64,000 bases of DNA from Sulfitobacter marinus (GCF_900116285.1 NZ_FPAJ01000001.1:806001-870000); one strand, 5' to 3'; shown: positions 1-8,454, counted from the first letter of the stretch. Notes: generated by a model from the letters alone, not told the origin. Made by a program: numbers and translations.

Positions 1-798
1 CGCCTTGGCCTGATCAAAGGTTTCTTTGGCGCTATCGATGGCAGCGACCGAACTTGTCAGCGCCTTGTCCGCTGTGCCAAACGTCACTGTGGCCGCTTCG
101 AGCGTACTGTCAGCTTGCTCAAGGGTCGTTGTCACCGCAGCACCAATGCTATCAAGCCGGTCGGTAAACCGGGTGATCTGATCGGTCGCATCGCGCACTG
201 TGCCACTGATCTTTGAAAAATCGCTCAGCGCCTCATCCAGACGATCGGAAGAGGTGTCGATATTGCGCAGGATGTTGGTCACATGTTCTTGGTTCTCGGG
301 GCCTGCAAGGTTCTGAAACTGCACAAGCAGTTTCTTGGCCTCGATCAGAATGTCCGGCGCGTCTTCGACCAGCGTTTGCACGGTTGACCGGCGCGAGGGG
401 ATCATCCGCCAGCCATCAGCATTCGCAACCAGCGGCGGTGCCGTCGGCGTGCCCCCCGACAGCGAAATATACGCCACCCCCGTCACCCCCTGCGATTGCA
501 GCTGGGCCACCGTATCGGACCGGACCGGCACATCGCCTTCGATCTCGATGGTCGCGAATACCTTTGACGGGTCCTCATCGGCTATTTTCAAACCGACAAC
601 CTTGCCGACCGAAATGCCATTGAACAAAACATCGCCCGACGTATCCAGCCCCGACACGTTTTCAAACAGAATACCGTAGGTTTGATATTGCTTGTTGATC
701 TGAACGCTGGCCAACCAGATGAAAAACGCCAAGGTCCCAAGGATGGACAGCAGGGTGAATATCCCGATCAGGATATAATTCGCGCGGGTTTCCATCAT
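1..798 (-). CDS. mlaD: MlaD-like MCE-domain lipid transport protein (partial, C-terminus outside window)
   Basis: The reading frame begins at an ATG at 796-798 and runs off the left edge with no stop, so the C-terminus is missing. One N-terminal membrane segment (about residues 8-25) is followed by an MCE domain (about 37-115) and then a long, probably helical region rich in Ala, Thr and Asp. MCE proteins form periplasmic rings or tubes that pass phospholipids or sterols between membranes through an Mla-type ABC transporter. The start overlaps the stop of the ATPase gene by 4 bp (ATGA), so the two are translated together. A second ATG one codon later is equally possible. Confidence 0.88.
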   Translation of the reverse strand, partial: MMETRANYILIGIFTLLSILGTLAFFIWLASVQINKQYQTYGILFENVSGLDTSGDVLFNGISVGKVVGLKIADEDPSKVFATIEIEGDVPVRSDTVAQLQSQGVTGVAYISLSGGTPTAPPLVANADGWRMIPSRRSTVQTLVEDAPDILIEAKKLLVQFQNLAGPENQEHVTNILRNIDTSSDRLDEALSDFSKISGTVRDATDQITRFTDRLDSIGAAVTTTLEQADSTLEAATVTFGTADKALTSSVAAIDSAKETFDQAKA

Positions 799-1586
799 TG
801 CGCCCCTTCTCTTTGGGCAGAGGATAAAGCCGCCCGCGCACGGGGACCGTGGAAATATTCATGCACCCACGGGTGATCGACCTGCATCATGTCGTCCATT
901 GTTCCTACGGCCAATACTTTTTGATCAGCCAATACCGCGATGCGGTCACAGATCGCATGCAGGCTGTCCAGATCATGTGTCACCAGAAACACCGTCAGCC
1001 CCAGCGAAGCCTGCAATTGTTTGATCAGGATATCAAACGCCGCCGCCCCGATCGGGTCAAGCCCTGCGGTGGGTTCATCCAGAAAGACAATCTCGGGGTC
1101 CATGGCAATGGCGCGGGCAAAACCGGCACGTTTGCGCATACCGCCAGACAATTCCGACGGGTATTTCGCCATCGCATTTTCCGGCAATCCGACCATGCGC
1201 ACCTTGATACCGGCAAGCGTTTCACGCAAGTCGTCAGGCAAGGCCAACTGCTCGCGCATCGGTGCCTCGACATTTTGGCGCACGGTCAGCGATGAAAACA
1301 ACGCACCGTCCTGAAACATCACGCCCCAGCGGCGGCGCAGGGCGCGAAACTCTGCGTCAGATGTGGACCGCACGCTTTGTCCGAACACCTCGATCTGGCC
1401 CGCATCGGGTTCAAGCAGACCAACAATGGCCCGCAGCAACACAGATTTCCCGGTGCCGGACCCGCCGACCACGCCAATGATTTCGCCTTGTTTCACATCC
1501 AGATCCAGACCGTCATGCACCGTGTGCGTTCCGAACCGCGTCACCAAACCGCGCACACGGATAATAGGGTCACTTACTGCTGTCAT
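795..1586 (-). CDS. mlaF: MlaF-like ABC transporter ATP-binding protein
   Basis: ATPase of an Mla/MCE lipid transporter, 263 aa from the chosen start. Visible motifs are Walker A GGSGTGKS (residues 41-48), the signature LSGGMRKR and Walker B EIVFLDEPTAGLDP. The signature with MRKR is typical of the MlaF/Ttg2A group. An upstream in-frame extension to 1724 is open but lies inside the permease gene. The ATG at 1586 is preferred because it overlaps the permease stop by one base (TAATG), which implies translational coupling. It sits between the permease and MCE genes, as in other mla operons. Whether the lipid moves inward or outward cannot be read from the sequence. Confidence 0.93.
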   Translation of the reverse strand: MTAVSDPIIRVRGLVTRFGTHTVHDGLDLDVKQGEIIGVVGGSGTGKSVLLRAIVGLLEPDAGQIEVFGQSVRSTSDAEFRALRRRWGVMFQDGALFSSLTVRQNVEAPMREQLALPDDLRETLAGIKVRMVGLPENAMAKYPSELSGGMRKRAGFARAIAMDPEIVFLDEPTAGLDPIGAAAFDILIKQLQASLGLTVFLVTHDLDSLHAICDRIAVLADQKVLAVGTMDDMMQVDHPWVHEYFHGPRARAALSSAQREGAQ

Positions 1587-2719
1587 TACACACCCACCAC
1601 CGCGAAAAAGACCGAAAACAACGCGTCCATCACAATCACCATAAAGATCGAAAGCACCACCGAGGCAGAGGTCAGCCGCCCCAGCGATTCCGCGTCGCCG
1701 CCAACTTTCATCCCCTCGTAACAACCGATAATCCCGATGATCAGCGCGAAAAACGGTGCCTTGATCATGCCAACGCTAAAATGCCAAACATCTGTGTTGT
1801 TGACCAGCCGCGTTTGAAACACCGCAGGGGACACCCCCATATCGATCCACGACATCAGCGCGCCGCCGACCAGACCGGAAATATCCGCGATGAACCCCAG
1901 TGCTGGCAACATCAGCATCAGCGCCAGCACGCGCGGCACCACAAGGATCGTCACGGGATCAAGGCCAAGAGTACGCATGGCGTCGATTTCTTCGCGCATT
2001 TTCATCGACCCAATAGACGCGGTAAACGCCGATCCCGACCGGCCCGCCACGATGATCGCCGTCAACAGGATACCCAGTTCACGCAGGATCGAAATGGCTA
2101 TCAGATCAACAACAAACACCTCGGCACCGAATTGGCGCAGCTGTGCCGACCCCTGAAAGGCCAAGACCACCCCGATCAAGAAAGCCATCAACGCCACAAT
2201 GGGCACCGCGCTCACGCCGATTTCCTGACAGTGATGCACCACCGATGTCAGACGCAACCGGCTGGGGTGACGGATAATACCGCCAAGCGTTGCAATCACC
2301 TGCCCCAGGAACGAGGTCAGCTCAACCGTCATGCGCAATGCGCGCACGACCTTGCGGCCATAGACTTCGAACCGGTCGGCGATGCTCAGAGGTTTGGCAG
2401 CGGCCGCGTCCTTGGGGGGCATGTTCTTTTCAACCGTCGCGATCAATTGCGCCTGCGCCTGAGACGCGCCCCGAATTTCGAGCGCGATATTGTGCCGTGC
2501 CGCCCGCATCTTTTGATCGATCAAGAACCACGCGCCTGCGGTGTCCATCTGGGATAAGTCCGTAATATCAATAGAATGGAACGGTTCAGCGGCGGCATGG
2601 CCCCCGCGCCCCTCAAGCTGCAGCAGCGTGTCGATCAGCAAACGCCCCGACAGGGTCAACGTCCCATCGAACGTCGAACTCTGGATCGTCTTGGCTGGCA
2701 TGGCGGCGGGTTCAGTCAT
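1586..2719 (-). CDS. mlaE: MlaE-like ABC transporter permease with N-terminal STAS domain
   Basis: 377-aa inner-membrane permease. Residues about 10-110 form a soluble STAS-like domain, and the rest is the MlaE/DUF140 permease with five or so hydrophobic segments, including the conserved stretches around SGSAFTASIGSMK and EEIDAMRTLGLDP. In enterobacteria the STAS subunit is a separate protein (MlaB); here it is fused to the permease, as is usual in alphaproteobacteria. It is the first gene of the three-gene operon, and the promoter should lie in the 155 bp between it and the DksA-like gene. No clear promoter could be picked out there. Confidence 0.93.
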   Translation of the reverse strand: MTEPAAMPAKTIQSSTFDGTLTLSGRLLIDTLLQLEGRGGHAAAEPFHSIDITDLSQMDTAGAWFLIDQKMRAARHNIALEIRGASQAQAQLIATVEKNMPPKDAAAAKPLSIADRFEVYGRKVVRALRMTVELTSFLGQVIATLGGIIRHPSRLRLTSVVHHCQEIGVSAVPIVALMAFLIGVVLAFQGSAQLRQFGAEVFVVDLIAISILRELGILLTAIIVAGRSGSAFTASIGSMKMREEIDAMRTLGLDPVTILVVPRVLALMLMLPALGFIADISGLVGGALMSWIDMGVSPAVFQTRLVNNTDVWHFSVGMIKAPFFALIIGIIGCYEGMKVGGDAESLGRLTSASVVLSIFMVIVMDALFSVFFAVVGV

Positions 2720-2873
2720 GCCATTTATCCTAAAGTGTCGGGGCTGTGGGCACCATCATTCTTTGTGACAGCAGCCCCTTGGTTGTATGGCGAAGACCCC
2801 GACAATGCGCCGATACCCTCACTAACATATTGCACTGCATCTGCCGCCTTACCGGCCAATCCGCGCAGGATGG

Positions 2874-3197
2874 TTATCGGTTTGCGGCGCAATTTTTACA
2901 CAACGGGGTGTAAAGAACGGCGGTCAAACGGGCGTCGGAAATCGGCCCGCCGCATTTTTTACATACGCCATAGCTGCCATTCTTGATCCGCTCCATGGCG
3001 AGCCTAAGCAATGCAATTTCCTTTTGGGCGGCGATCCCGATGCCTTCGAGCACCTCATCGTCCTCAAGATCAATGGATTGATCGTCCATATCGGGCGATT
3101 TGGGCGTACCCAACTCGTGATCAACCTCGTGCATGCGGGCGTCTAATTCCTGCAATCGCGCCTTGATCAATCCGGCGTAGTGAGAGTGGTCAAGCAT
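2874..3197 (-). CDS. DksA/TraR-family zinc-finger protein
   Basis: A 107-aa protein with a coiled-coil-like N-terminal half rich in acidic residues and a C4 zinc finger (C79-x2-C82-x17-C100-x2-C103). DksA/TraR proteins enter the RNA polymerase secondary channel and modulate initiation, often during stress. It is shorter than E. coli DksA (151 aa), so it belongs with the short alphaproteobacterial versions. The frame is open upstream to 3368, but that part lies across the neighbouring gene; the ATG at 3197 gives a normal family N-terminus. It follows two same-strand genes headed by a FixK-type box, so it may be part of the low-oxygen operon. Confidence 0.85.
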   Translation of the reverse strand: MLDHSHYAGLIKARLQELDARMHEVDHELGTPKSPDMDDQSIDLEDDEVLEGIGIAAQKEIALLRLAMERIKNGSYGVCKKCGGPISDARLTAVLYTPLCKNCAANR

Positions 3198-3270
3198 GTT
3201 GTATCCTTCATTATTCGCGAGGTGCGCCCCATTTCGGGGGCGAGGGTTCATGAGCCGCCGAAGCCGCCTG

Positions 3271-3483
3271 TCACACCTTGCAGGTCGAAATGCCCAGCAA
3301 GCGGTAGAGCGGGCAGAACCGGAAAATCCCGGTGACAACCAGCACCAGCCCCACCAGCAGGCTGCCATAGCCCAGCACTGGATTGCTCCAGATATCGGGG
3401 ATGTTCAAAACCCGCGCACCGATCAGCGCAAGCCCAAGGATGATCCTTAGGGCGCGGTCGATATTTCCAACATTTACGTTCAT
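3271..3483 (-). CDS. DUF2892 (YgaP-like) small membrane protein
   Basis: A 70-aa protein with two hydrophobic segments (about residues 12-30 and 37-57) and the NVGNIDRALRIILG start that marks the DUF2892 family, found also as the membrane tail of the rhodanese YgaP. Many homologues contain Cys residues in the short C-terminal tail; here there are two (CPLYRLL and STCKV). Function is not established. The ATG at 3483 is chosen over one four codons upstream because GGAG lies 8 bases before it. It lies 25 bp after the cyclic-nucleotide-fold gene and before the DksA-like gene on the same strand. Confidence 0.8.
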   Translation of the reverse strand: MNVNVGNIDRALRIILGLALIGARVLNIPDIWSNPVLGYGSLLVGLVLVVTGIFRFCPLYRLLGISTCKV

Positions 3484-3507
3484 TTTACTCTCCATTCTTA
3501 CGGGTAC

Positions 3508-3978
3508 TTAGTGAATACGAATATGCGGGCCTGCGGGGCTTTGGGCGGGCCCGCTGCCCATCAGCTCTGACAGATGTTTGGAGTATGAGGCGAAAACAAA
3601 GGCGCGGAACGCCTTGGATTCAAGCATCAGCGCGTCGAATACATTGCAGGGGATCAACACCGCCTCGACGTCGGTTTCGGCAACCGCTTGAACAGCGCGG
3701 CCACGATAGGCCAGTAAACAGGCCGAGGTCAAAACGCAGCTCTCGCCGGAATGGATATGGTACATCGCGATTTTCCGGCCCATCGGCGAATATTGCTGCA
3801 CCCGAACGGTGCCGGTCACGACAAGCAACAGGTTATCGGTCACGTTATCCGCGCCTGATATCGCAGCACCCTGCGCGCGCGTTATCAGGCGGGCGTGCCG
3901 GTCAAGCTGGTCCGACACATCGTCAGATATCCCGGCTAGATCCGGAAATGCAGCGCGCCATTCGTGTTTTCTGATCAT
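3508..3978 (-). CDS. Crp/Fnr-type effector-domain protein lacking the HTH domain
   Basis: A 156-aa protein that matches only the cyclic-nucleotide-binding fold of Crp/Fnr regulators, with the beta-roll stretch VTGTVRVQQYSPMGRKIAMY and the region GESCVLTSACLL seen in Rhodobacterales members. The helix that normally leads to the winged-helix DNA-binding domain ends in SKHLSELMGSG and a short Pro-rich tail. Only 24 bp separate its stop from the next gene, so no HTH can be hidden there in another frame. It may be a truncated regulator or a stand-alone sensor. A FixK-type box lies about 50 bp upstream of its start. Confidence 0.75.
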   Translation of the reverse strand: MIRKHEWRAAFPDLAGISDDVSDQLDRHARLITRAQGAAISGADNVTDNLLLVVTGTVRVQQYSPMGRKIAMYHIHSGESCVLTSACLLAYRGRAVQAVAETDVEAVLIPCNVFDALMLESKAFRAFVFASYSKHLSELMGSGPAQSPAGPHIRIH

Positions 3979-4026
3979 ATTTTCACCTGTGTTTCGGTCA
4001 GACTAAACGTCGAGACACGCGGCGGA

Positions 4027-4040
4027 TTGATCTAGGTCAA
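4027..4040. promoter_or_regulatory. FNR/FixK-type box
   Basis: TTGATCTAGGTCAA, a match to the TTGAT-N4-RTCAA consensus of FNR, Anr and FixK proteins. Its centre is about 55 bp upstream of the ATG at 3978. A box at -41.5 would start transcription about 14 bp before that codon, typical for an activated class II promoter. It overlaps the stop codon of the upstream NAD(P)HX dehydratase gene. Confidence 0.75.
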
Positions 4041-4888
4041 CGCAGAACCTTTGGCAGCATTTCGGGAATATCCACTGCGATCAGGCCGGGGCCAAAGGCC
4101 TCGGCGCAGCGAAAATGCAGCTCGGCTGCAAGGCAGGCCGCATCGAACGCATCAAAGCCTCGGGCCAGCAGGCCGGTGATAAAACCCGATAGCACATCCC
4201 CCGATCCCGCCGTGGCCAACCAACTGCTGTGTTGGAAACGCTTGGAGGATACGATCATGGGCGCGTGCGCGGGCCTTGCAACCACGGTATCGGGCCCTTT
4301 GAACAGAACAACGCAGCCGGCTTTCTTTGCGGCATGCTGGGCAAGGGTCACGCGGCAGGATGTTGTGTTGAATGCCTCTGGAATAAACCGGCGCAATTCG
4401 CCCTCATGCGGGGTCATGACACTTTGCGGATTGGAAATGCCGGGCAGCGGATCGCCCCTGTCTGACAGATGGGTGATCGCATCGGCATCGATGCACATCG
4501 GCAGCCCCAGCGTCAGCGTCTGCCCGACCTGCGTTTTGTTGCCGGATGACAATCCCAGATTAGGGCCAATGCAAATCGCCTGTGGCTTGATCCCCGTGAG
4601 ATGGTCCTGAAATTCGCCGTCCTGCGTGTAGGGTTTAACCATAATTGCATTCAACTGAGCGGCATGTTCGGCCACCGCATCACTGCGACATACCACACTG
4701 ACCAGCCCTGCCCCGATCCGCAACGCACCTCTGGCGGCCAGCCGCGCGGCACCACCTTGACCAAAGGGACCGGCAATAACCGCGGCGTGCCCATAGCGGT
4801 GTTTATGGGCCGCGCCCGATTTTTGCAGCGACCGCCAATGGGTATCGGTCATCTCAAAAACGGGTGTTTGGTCTTCTAAACGGGTCAT
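4037..4888 (-). CDS. ADP-dependent NAD(P)H-hydrate dehydratase (CARKD domain)
   Basis: A 283-aa protein with only the ribokinase-like dehydratase domain of the Nnr family; the epimerase domain often fused at the N-terminus is absent. These enzymes convert hydrated NAD(P)H (NADHX/NADPHX) back to NAD(P)H using ADP. The motifs HEGELRR, the GPDTVVARP region and TAGSGDVLSGFITGLLA (nucleotide site with catalytic Asp) are present. It lies 61 bp after cbpM on the same strand and is probably in the cbpA-cbpM transcript, fitting a damage-repair role under stress. A separate epimerase gene was not found in this window. Confidence 0.88.
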   Translation of the reverse strand: MTRLEDQTPVFEMTDTHWRSLQKSGAAHKHRYGHAAVIAGPFGQGGAARLAARGALRIGAGLVSVVCRSDAVAEHAAQLNAIMVKPYTQDGEFQDHLTGIKPQAICIGPNLGLSSGNKTQVGQTLTLGLPMCIDADAITHLSDRGDPLPGISNPQSVMTPHEGELRRFIPEAFNTTSCRVTLAQHAAKKAGCVVLFKGPDTVVARPAHAPMIVSSKRFQHSSWLATAGSGDVLSGFITGLLARGFDAFDAACLAAELHFRCAEAFGPGLIAVDIPEMLPKVLR

Positions 4889-4949
4889 CGACGGCTTTCA
4901 GCTGGCTTTGAAGTGCTGCGCGTTGGGGCAATATGCGCCCCTAACTCAA

Positions 4950-5249
4950 TCAAATCGCCTCGAGACGCGCAAGGCGGCGCATCATCGCGTCCCGTTCTTC
5001 CAGCAGGTCCAGCACCAAGGCAACGCCCGCAGTATTGATCCCCAGATCGCGGTTAAGCCGCCGCGCCTTTTTCGCACGCGAAATGCTGGCCCCTATGAAC
5101 CGCCAATCGCCGCTGTTGCTGCCCATCGGATCAATCACACCATGTTCGACAAGTTCGATGACCCATGTTTCATCAGCCTGACAAAACCGGCATAGGTCAG
5201 GCAATGACAGCGCATCAACGACGTCTGACTTTATCGTTGTCTTTTTCAT
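4950..5249 (-). CDS. cbpM: CbpM-like chaperone modulator
   Basis: A 99-aa protein of the CbpM/MerR-like HTH_18 group. Its visible core (DLCRFCQADETWVIELVEHGVIDP, then a Trp-Arg-Phe and a C-terminal helix LVLDLLEERDAMMRRLARLE) fits proteins that bind the J-domain of CbpA and block its co-chaperone activity. The ATG at 5249 is favoured over upstream possibilities because GGAGGG lies about 8 bases ahead of it and it starts just past the cbpA stop (2 bp apart). The cbpA-cbpM pairing supports the call strongly. Confidence 0.85.
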   Translation of the reverse strand: MKKTTIKSDVVDALSLPDLCRFCQADETWVIELVEHGVIDPMGSNSGDWRFIGASISRAKKARRLNRDLGINTAGVALVLDLLEERDAMMRRLARLEAI

Positions 5250-5250
5250 T

Positions 5251-6195
5251 TCATTTCCCTCCAAGCCCGACCCGCGGATCAAAGGCCATCTCTTTGGCCA
5301 TTTTCTCGAAGAACGCGCGTGCCTCTTCTGTTTCAACTTTCGGATTTACGATCTTCAACGTGGCATAGATATTGCCCGGAGGTTTGCCGGGCAGCCCCTT
5401 GCCTTTCAGTCGCATTTTCTGGCCTGATCGCGCATTTTTGGGAATACGCAGATCGACCTTGCCACCGGGGGTGGGCATCACGACCTGCCCCCCCAATGCG
5501 GCCTCCCATGGGGTGATGGGCAGATCAAGGTAAAGGTCCCGCCCGTCCGGCCGGTATATGGGATGCGGCGCAAAGGCGACCTCAAGAAACAGATCACCTG
5601 CGCCCTGCGCACCCGGTGCGCCTTGACCTGCCAGCCGAATATGCTGCCCCTGCGATACCCCCTTGGGCACGTGGACGGACAGTTTGCGATCTTGCATGGT
5701 GACGGTGCCGTTTGGGCCCACAACCGGCGATCTTAGGCTTAAGGTGCGATCAGCACCACGATAGGCATCCTCGATCGAGATTTCGATACGCCCGTGGCTG
5801 TCGGCACCACGGCCACCGCCCATACCCATACCGCCCATACCGCCTGACGGACCAGCGCCCCGGCGAAACAGGCTTTCAAAGAAATCGCTGAACCCTTCGT
5901 CGCTCTCTGGCCCGCCTTCAGAGAATGAAAAACCACTGTCCCAGCCGGGCGGCGGCTGATAGCGGCCCTGGCCTTGCGGCGGCTCCTGGCCTAGTTGGTC
6001 ATAGGCCGCGCGGCGTTCGGGGTCTTTTAGAACCTCATAGGCCTCGTTCACATCTTTGAACTTTGCCTCGGATTCCGCATCTGAATTGATGTCGGGATGG
6101 TATTTGCGCGCGCCCTTGCGGAACGCCTTCTTGATCTCGTCATCGCTTGCATCGCGTGCGACGCCAAGCACCTTGTAGTAATCTTTGAAATCCAT
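5251..6195 (-). CDS. cbpA: CbpA-type DnaJ co-chaperone
   Basis: A type II (zinc-finger-free) J-domain protein of 314 aa. The N-terminus MDFKDYYKVLGV opens a J domain with the HPD motif (YHPDIN), followed by a Gly/Phe-rich linker containing a Gly-Met run (GGMGGMGMGGGRG) and two C-terminal beta domains that bind substrates. It delivers unfolded proteins to DnaK. The start at 6195 gives the standard CbpA N-terminus; an ATG five codons earlier (6210) is also possible. It heads the cbpA-cbpM-dehydratase operon and lies opposite the universal stress gene. A near-perfect FixK-type box lies in the shared promoter region. Confidence 0.92.
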   Translation of the reverse strand: MDFKDYYKVLGVARDASDDEIKKAFRKGARKYHPDINSDAESEAKFKDVNEAYEVLKDPERRAAYDQLGQEPPQGQGRYQPPPGWDSGFSFSEGGPESDEGFSDFFESLFRRGAGPSGGMGGMGMGGGRGADSHGRIEISIEDAYRGADRTLSLRSPVVGPNGTVTMQDRKLSVHVPKGVSQGQHIRLAGQGAPGAQGAGDLFLEVAFAPHPIYRPDGRDLYLDLPITPWEAALGGQVVMPTPGGKVDLRIPKNARSGQKMRLKGKGLPGKPPGNIYATLKIVNPKVETEEARAFFEKMAKEMAFDPRVGLGGK

Positions 6196-6254
6196 TTGCC
6201 AATCGTCCATTGAAAGTTGTTGATTTCATAATGCCCGCAAATTTCAGCCGCCGT

Positions 6255-6268
6255 TTGATCTGTATCAT
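6255..6268. promoter_or_regulatory. FNR/FixK-type box (one mismatch), divergent promoter
   Basis: TTGATCTGTATCAT differs from the perfect palindrome only in the last base. It is centred about 66 bp upstream of the cbpA start (minus) and 87 bp upstream of the universal stress gene (plus), so it could serve either or both. Confidence 0.6.
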
Positions 6269-6348
6269 TTCTTTGGTTCAGCGGGCTGTTAACCTCTACA
6301 CAACTGCCCCACCCGTTGACGGGGTGCATTTTTGGAACGGAGAACAGC

Positions 6349-7185
6349 ATGAAGCGCCGCACGATATTATTTGTGATGAACATCGACACCGCCGACACCC
6401 TGATCAGCGCGGCCGCCGAAGCCGCAGCCGAGCAAGGCCACCGTTTGGTTTGCCTAATCTTGGGCGCATCGCCATTCTTTCCGGTCTATGTATCGCCATA
6501 CGGGGCCGGCACCGTCCCGGATAACTGGAGCGAACTGGTTGCAGAGGTACAACAAACCCAACAAGACCGCGTCCAAGAAGTCGAAGCGCTGCTGGCCAAA
6601 AGCAATGCAGCGGGCGATGTGCAGTCGGTCATCTGCGCCACTGCCGATGCAAAACATGCCGTCGCACGGTTCGCACGGGTCTGCGACGAGGCGTATCTGG
6701 CCGACAACCTGCGCGACACGCCAGACTTTCTGCGCGAAGCTGCGTCGGGTGTTTTGTTCCACTCGCCGATCGGGCTGCGCATCAACGGGTCAATCGCCGA
6801 CAAGATCGCCCGTGTTTTTGTCGCTTGGGATGACAGTGAGGCCGCAGCAAGCGCGCTGCACGCCGCCCTGCCCTATCTGATCGAGGCGAAAGAAGTGCTG
6901 ATCGCCAGCATCGATCCGGTGATGATGGCCGACGCAGATGGTCAGGATCCCGGCACCGATGTCGCCGCATGGCTAAGCCACCACGGCTGCAACGTCACCG
7001 TTTCACAGTACCCAAGCGGAAAACTATCTATCGAAAAATGCATTCAGGACCGCGCGCAGGAATTCGGGGCCGACCTTGTGGTCATGGGGGCCTATGGGCA
7101 CGCGCGGATGGTTCAAGCCGTTCTGGGCGGCACGACACGGTCGATGATTGAGCAAACGGACCTGCCGGTGTTCTTGGCGCATTGA
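6349..7185 (+). CDS. Universal stress protein, tandem UspA domains
   Basis: A 278-aa protein with two Usp domains. The first (about residues 1-140) is diverged and the second (about 150-278) ends in the ATP-binding signature MGAYGHARMVQAVLGGTTRSM. Tandem Usp proteins bind ATP or act as stress regulators and are often induced in low oxygen. The start at 6349 is chosen over an upstream in-frame codon because CGGAG lies about 8 bases before it and the N-terminus then reads MKRRTILFV, normal for Usp proteins. It is transcribed away from cbpA, with a FixK-type box between them and a terminator behind it. Confidence 0.9.
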   Translation: MKRRTILFVMNIDTADTLISAAAEAAAEQGHRLVCLILGASPFFPVYVSPYGAGTVPDNWSELVAEVQQTQQDRVQEVEALLAKSNAAGDVQSVICATADAKHAVARFARVCDEAYLADNLRDTPDFLREAASGVLFHSPIGLRINGSIADKIARVFVAWDDSEAAASALHAALPYLIEAKEVLIASIDPVMMADADGQDPGTDVAAWLSHHGCNVTVSQYPSGKLSIEKCIQDRAQEFGADLVVMGAYGHARMVQAVLGGTTRSMIEQTDLPVFLAH

Positions 7186-7232
7186 TGCGCTGTTTTCCCA
7201 TCGCATAGCGTATCACAACGACATTTCAGACG

Positions 7233-7262
7233 GCGGGCCGCAAGACAGCAGCGGCCCGCTTT
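7233..7262 (+). terminator. Rho-independent terminator after the universal stress gene
   Basis: A perfect 9-bp stem, GCGGGCCGC pairing with GCGGCCCGC across a 9-base loop, followed by TTT. It lies 48 bp after the stop codon. The T-run is short, so termination may be partial. Confidence 0.6.
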
Positions 7263-7295
7263 CAATGCATTTAAAAGCATCAGATTTTGAATGCC

Positions 7296-7505
7296 TTAAA
7301 CAGGGAAGTTCCCATCATCAAACGGATCATAAGCAGGATCCTCGGGCCCGATGTCGGGCTGCGGAACCTCTGACGGGGCAGGGTTTTGCTGTGGATCTTG
7401 CGGCCCGGTTGGCTGCGGCGGCTCTGGGGCTGGCTTGGGATCGTTTGGCGCGGGCACTTCCTTGGCAGGCTTGTCGGAAGGCGGACGAGAATTTGCGTTG
7501 GACAT
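7296..7505 (-). CDS. Small proline-rich acidic protein of unknown function
   Basis: A 69-aa protein beginning MSNANSRPP and made almost entirely of Pro, Asp, Glu, Ala and Gln, ending DPFDDGNFPV. It has no signal peptide, membrane segment or recognisable domain, and is probably disordered. The ATG at 7505 is supported by AAAGGA about 7 bases upstream. A perfect FixK-type box is centred about 62 bp upstream, the same geometry as at phaC, which is the best argument that it is expressed. It is convergent with the universal stress gene. Low complexity leaves some risk that it is not a gene. Confidence 0.6.
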   Translation of the reverse strand: MSNANSRPPSDKPAKEVPAPNDPKPAPEPPQPTGPQDPQQNPAPSEVPQPDIGPEDPAYDPFDDGNFPV

Positions 7506-7560
7506 GATTTTTCCTTTGCTTGAGGCCGGGACCAAACTACCGCTCCTTTGCAGGCCTGAC

Positions 7561-7574
7561 TTGATCGGCATCAA
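7561..7574. promoter_or_regulatory. FNR/FixK-type box
   Basis: TTGATCGGCATCAA is a perfect TTGAT-N4-ATCAA palindrome. It is best placed for the small Pro-rich gene on the minus strand (ATG at 7505). Confidence 0.78.
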
Positions 7575-7591
7575 GTGCACCCGATCAACAA

Positions 7592-7605
7592 TTGATGTGC
7601 GTCAA
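7592..7605. promoter_or_regulatory. FNR/FixK-type box (second of a pair)
   Basis: TTGATGTGCGTCAA lies 31 bp centre to centre from the preceding box, nearly three helical turns, so two dimers would sit on the same DNA face. It is about 190 bp upstream of the HdeD-like gene on the plus strand, leaving a long leader if it serves that gene. Confidence 0.72.
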
Positions 7606-7786
7606 TCTGGAAGACCACGAATCGTGTAATCGTTTTCTCAGGTACTGGGGGCATTGCTACCGCCCCTACACCAATTTGCGCCTAAACCGACCGCAATAAG
7701 CGCAGCAAAACAGATTTCAAATTGGCCGTTTTCATTCTCAGCAAAGCGGCGCGCATGAACGTTAGAAATAGAGTTGGAGATTTTCC

Positions 7787-8377
7787 ATGACCATGAACCC
7801 TACCGAAGAATTCCCATTCGCTGACGGCATAAAACGCGGTCGCAACGTGATGATTGCCCTTGGCGTCGTGATGATCATTGTCGGCTTTACCGCCATCGTC
7901 TTTCCCTTCATCAGCACATTAAGCGTCGTGTGGATCACAGCAGTCATGCTGATCATTGCCAGCATCGCGCAAACGATAGGTGCGTTCAGCTACCCCAAGT
8001 GGAGCGGCGTCATCCTGGGCCTCTTGGTCGCCGCCGTCTGGCTGTTTGCCGGGGTGTATTTGATGTTCTTCCCATTGGAAGGGGTGGTTGTCCTGACCAT
8101 TGTCCTCGCCGCGATGTTCTTGACGGAAGGTGTCATCAAGACAGTTCTTTCGTTCCGCATGCGGCCGCTGTCCGGTTGGGGCTGGCTTCTTTTTGACGGT
8201 CTGATCACCGCCCTTTTGGGCGGCCTGTTGATCTGGCAGATGCCATCTGCCGCACTCTGGGCCTTGGGCACGTTGGCGGGGATCAGCATCATGATTTCAG
8301 GCTGGAGCTTTGTGATGATCCCCATCGCGGTAAGCCGCGCCTTTGGCGATTTTTCTGAAACCGACCACGCCATTTGA
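7787..8377 (+). CDS. HdeD-family (DUF308) membrane protein
   Basis: A 196-aa integral membrane protein with about six hydrophobic segments arranged as repeated DUF308 units, for example IALGVVMIIVGFTAIVFPF. HdeD in E. coli is linked to acid resistance at high cell density; the biochemical role is unknown. The ATG at 7787 has TTGGAG about 9 bases before it. It is followed 77 bp later by the coiled-coil protein gene on the same strand, ending in a shared strong terminator, so the two probably form one transcript. The double FixK-type box upstream suggests induction in low oxygen. Confidence 0.85.
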   Translation: MTMNPTEEFPFADGIKRGRNVMIALGVVMIIVGFTAIVFPFISTLSVVWITAVMLIIASIAQTIGAFSYPKWSGVILGLLVAAVWLFAGVYLMFFPLEGVVVLTIVLAAMFLTEGVIKTVLSFRMRPLSGWGWLLFDGLITALLGGLLIWQMPSAALWALGTLAGISIMISGWSFVMIPIAVSRAFGDFSETDHAI

Positions 8378-8454
8378 CCGAATATCAAACCCGCCTTGGA
8401 GGATGGACCTCCTATCTGGAAAGATAACCCTAAGGCATGCATCAGGAGAGTGAC

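Noticed and set aside
7351-7629. 92-aa Gly/Cys-rich plus-strand ORF
   Set aside because: It is the antisense of the Pro-rich peptide gene (Pro codons read as Gly), and no Shine-Dalgarno sequence precedes it. The minus strand has one.
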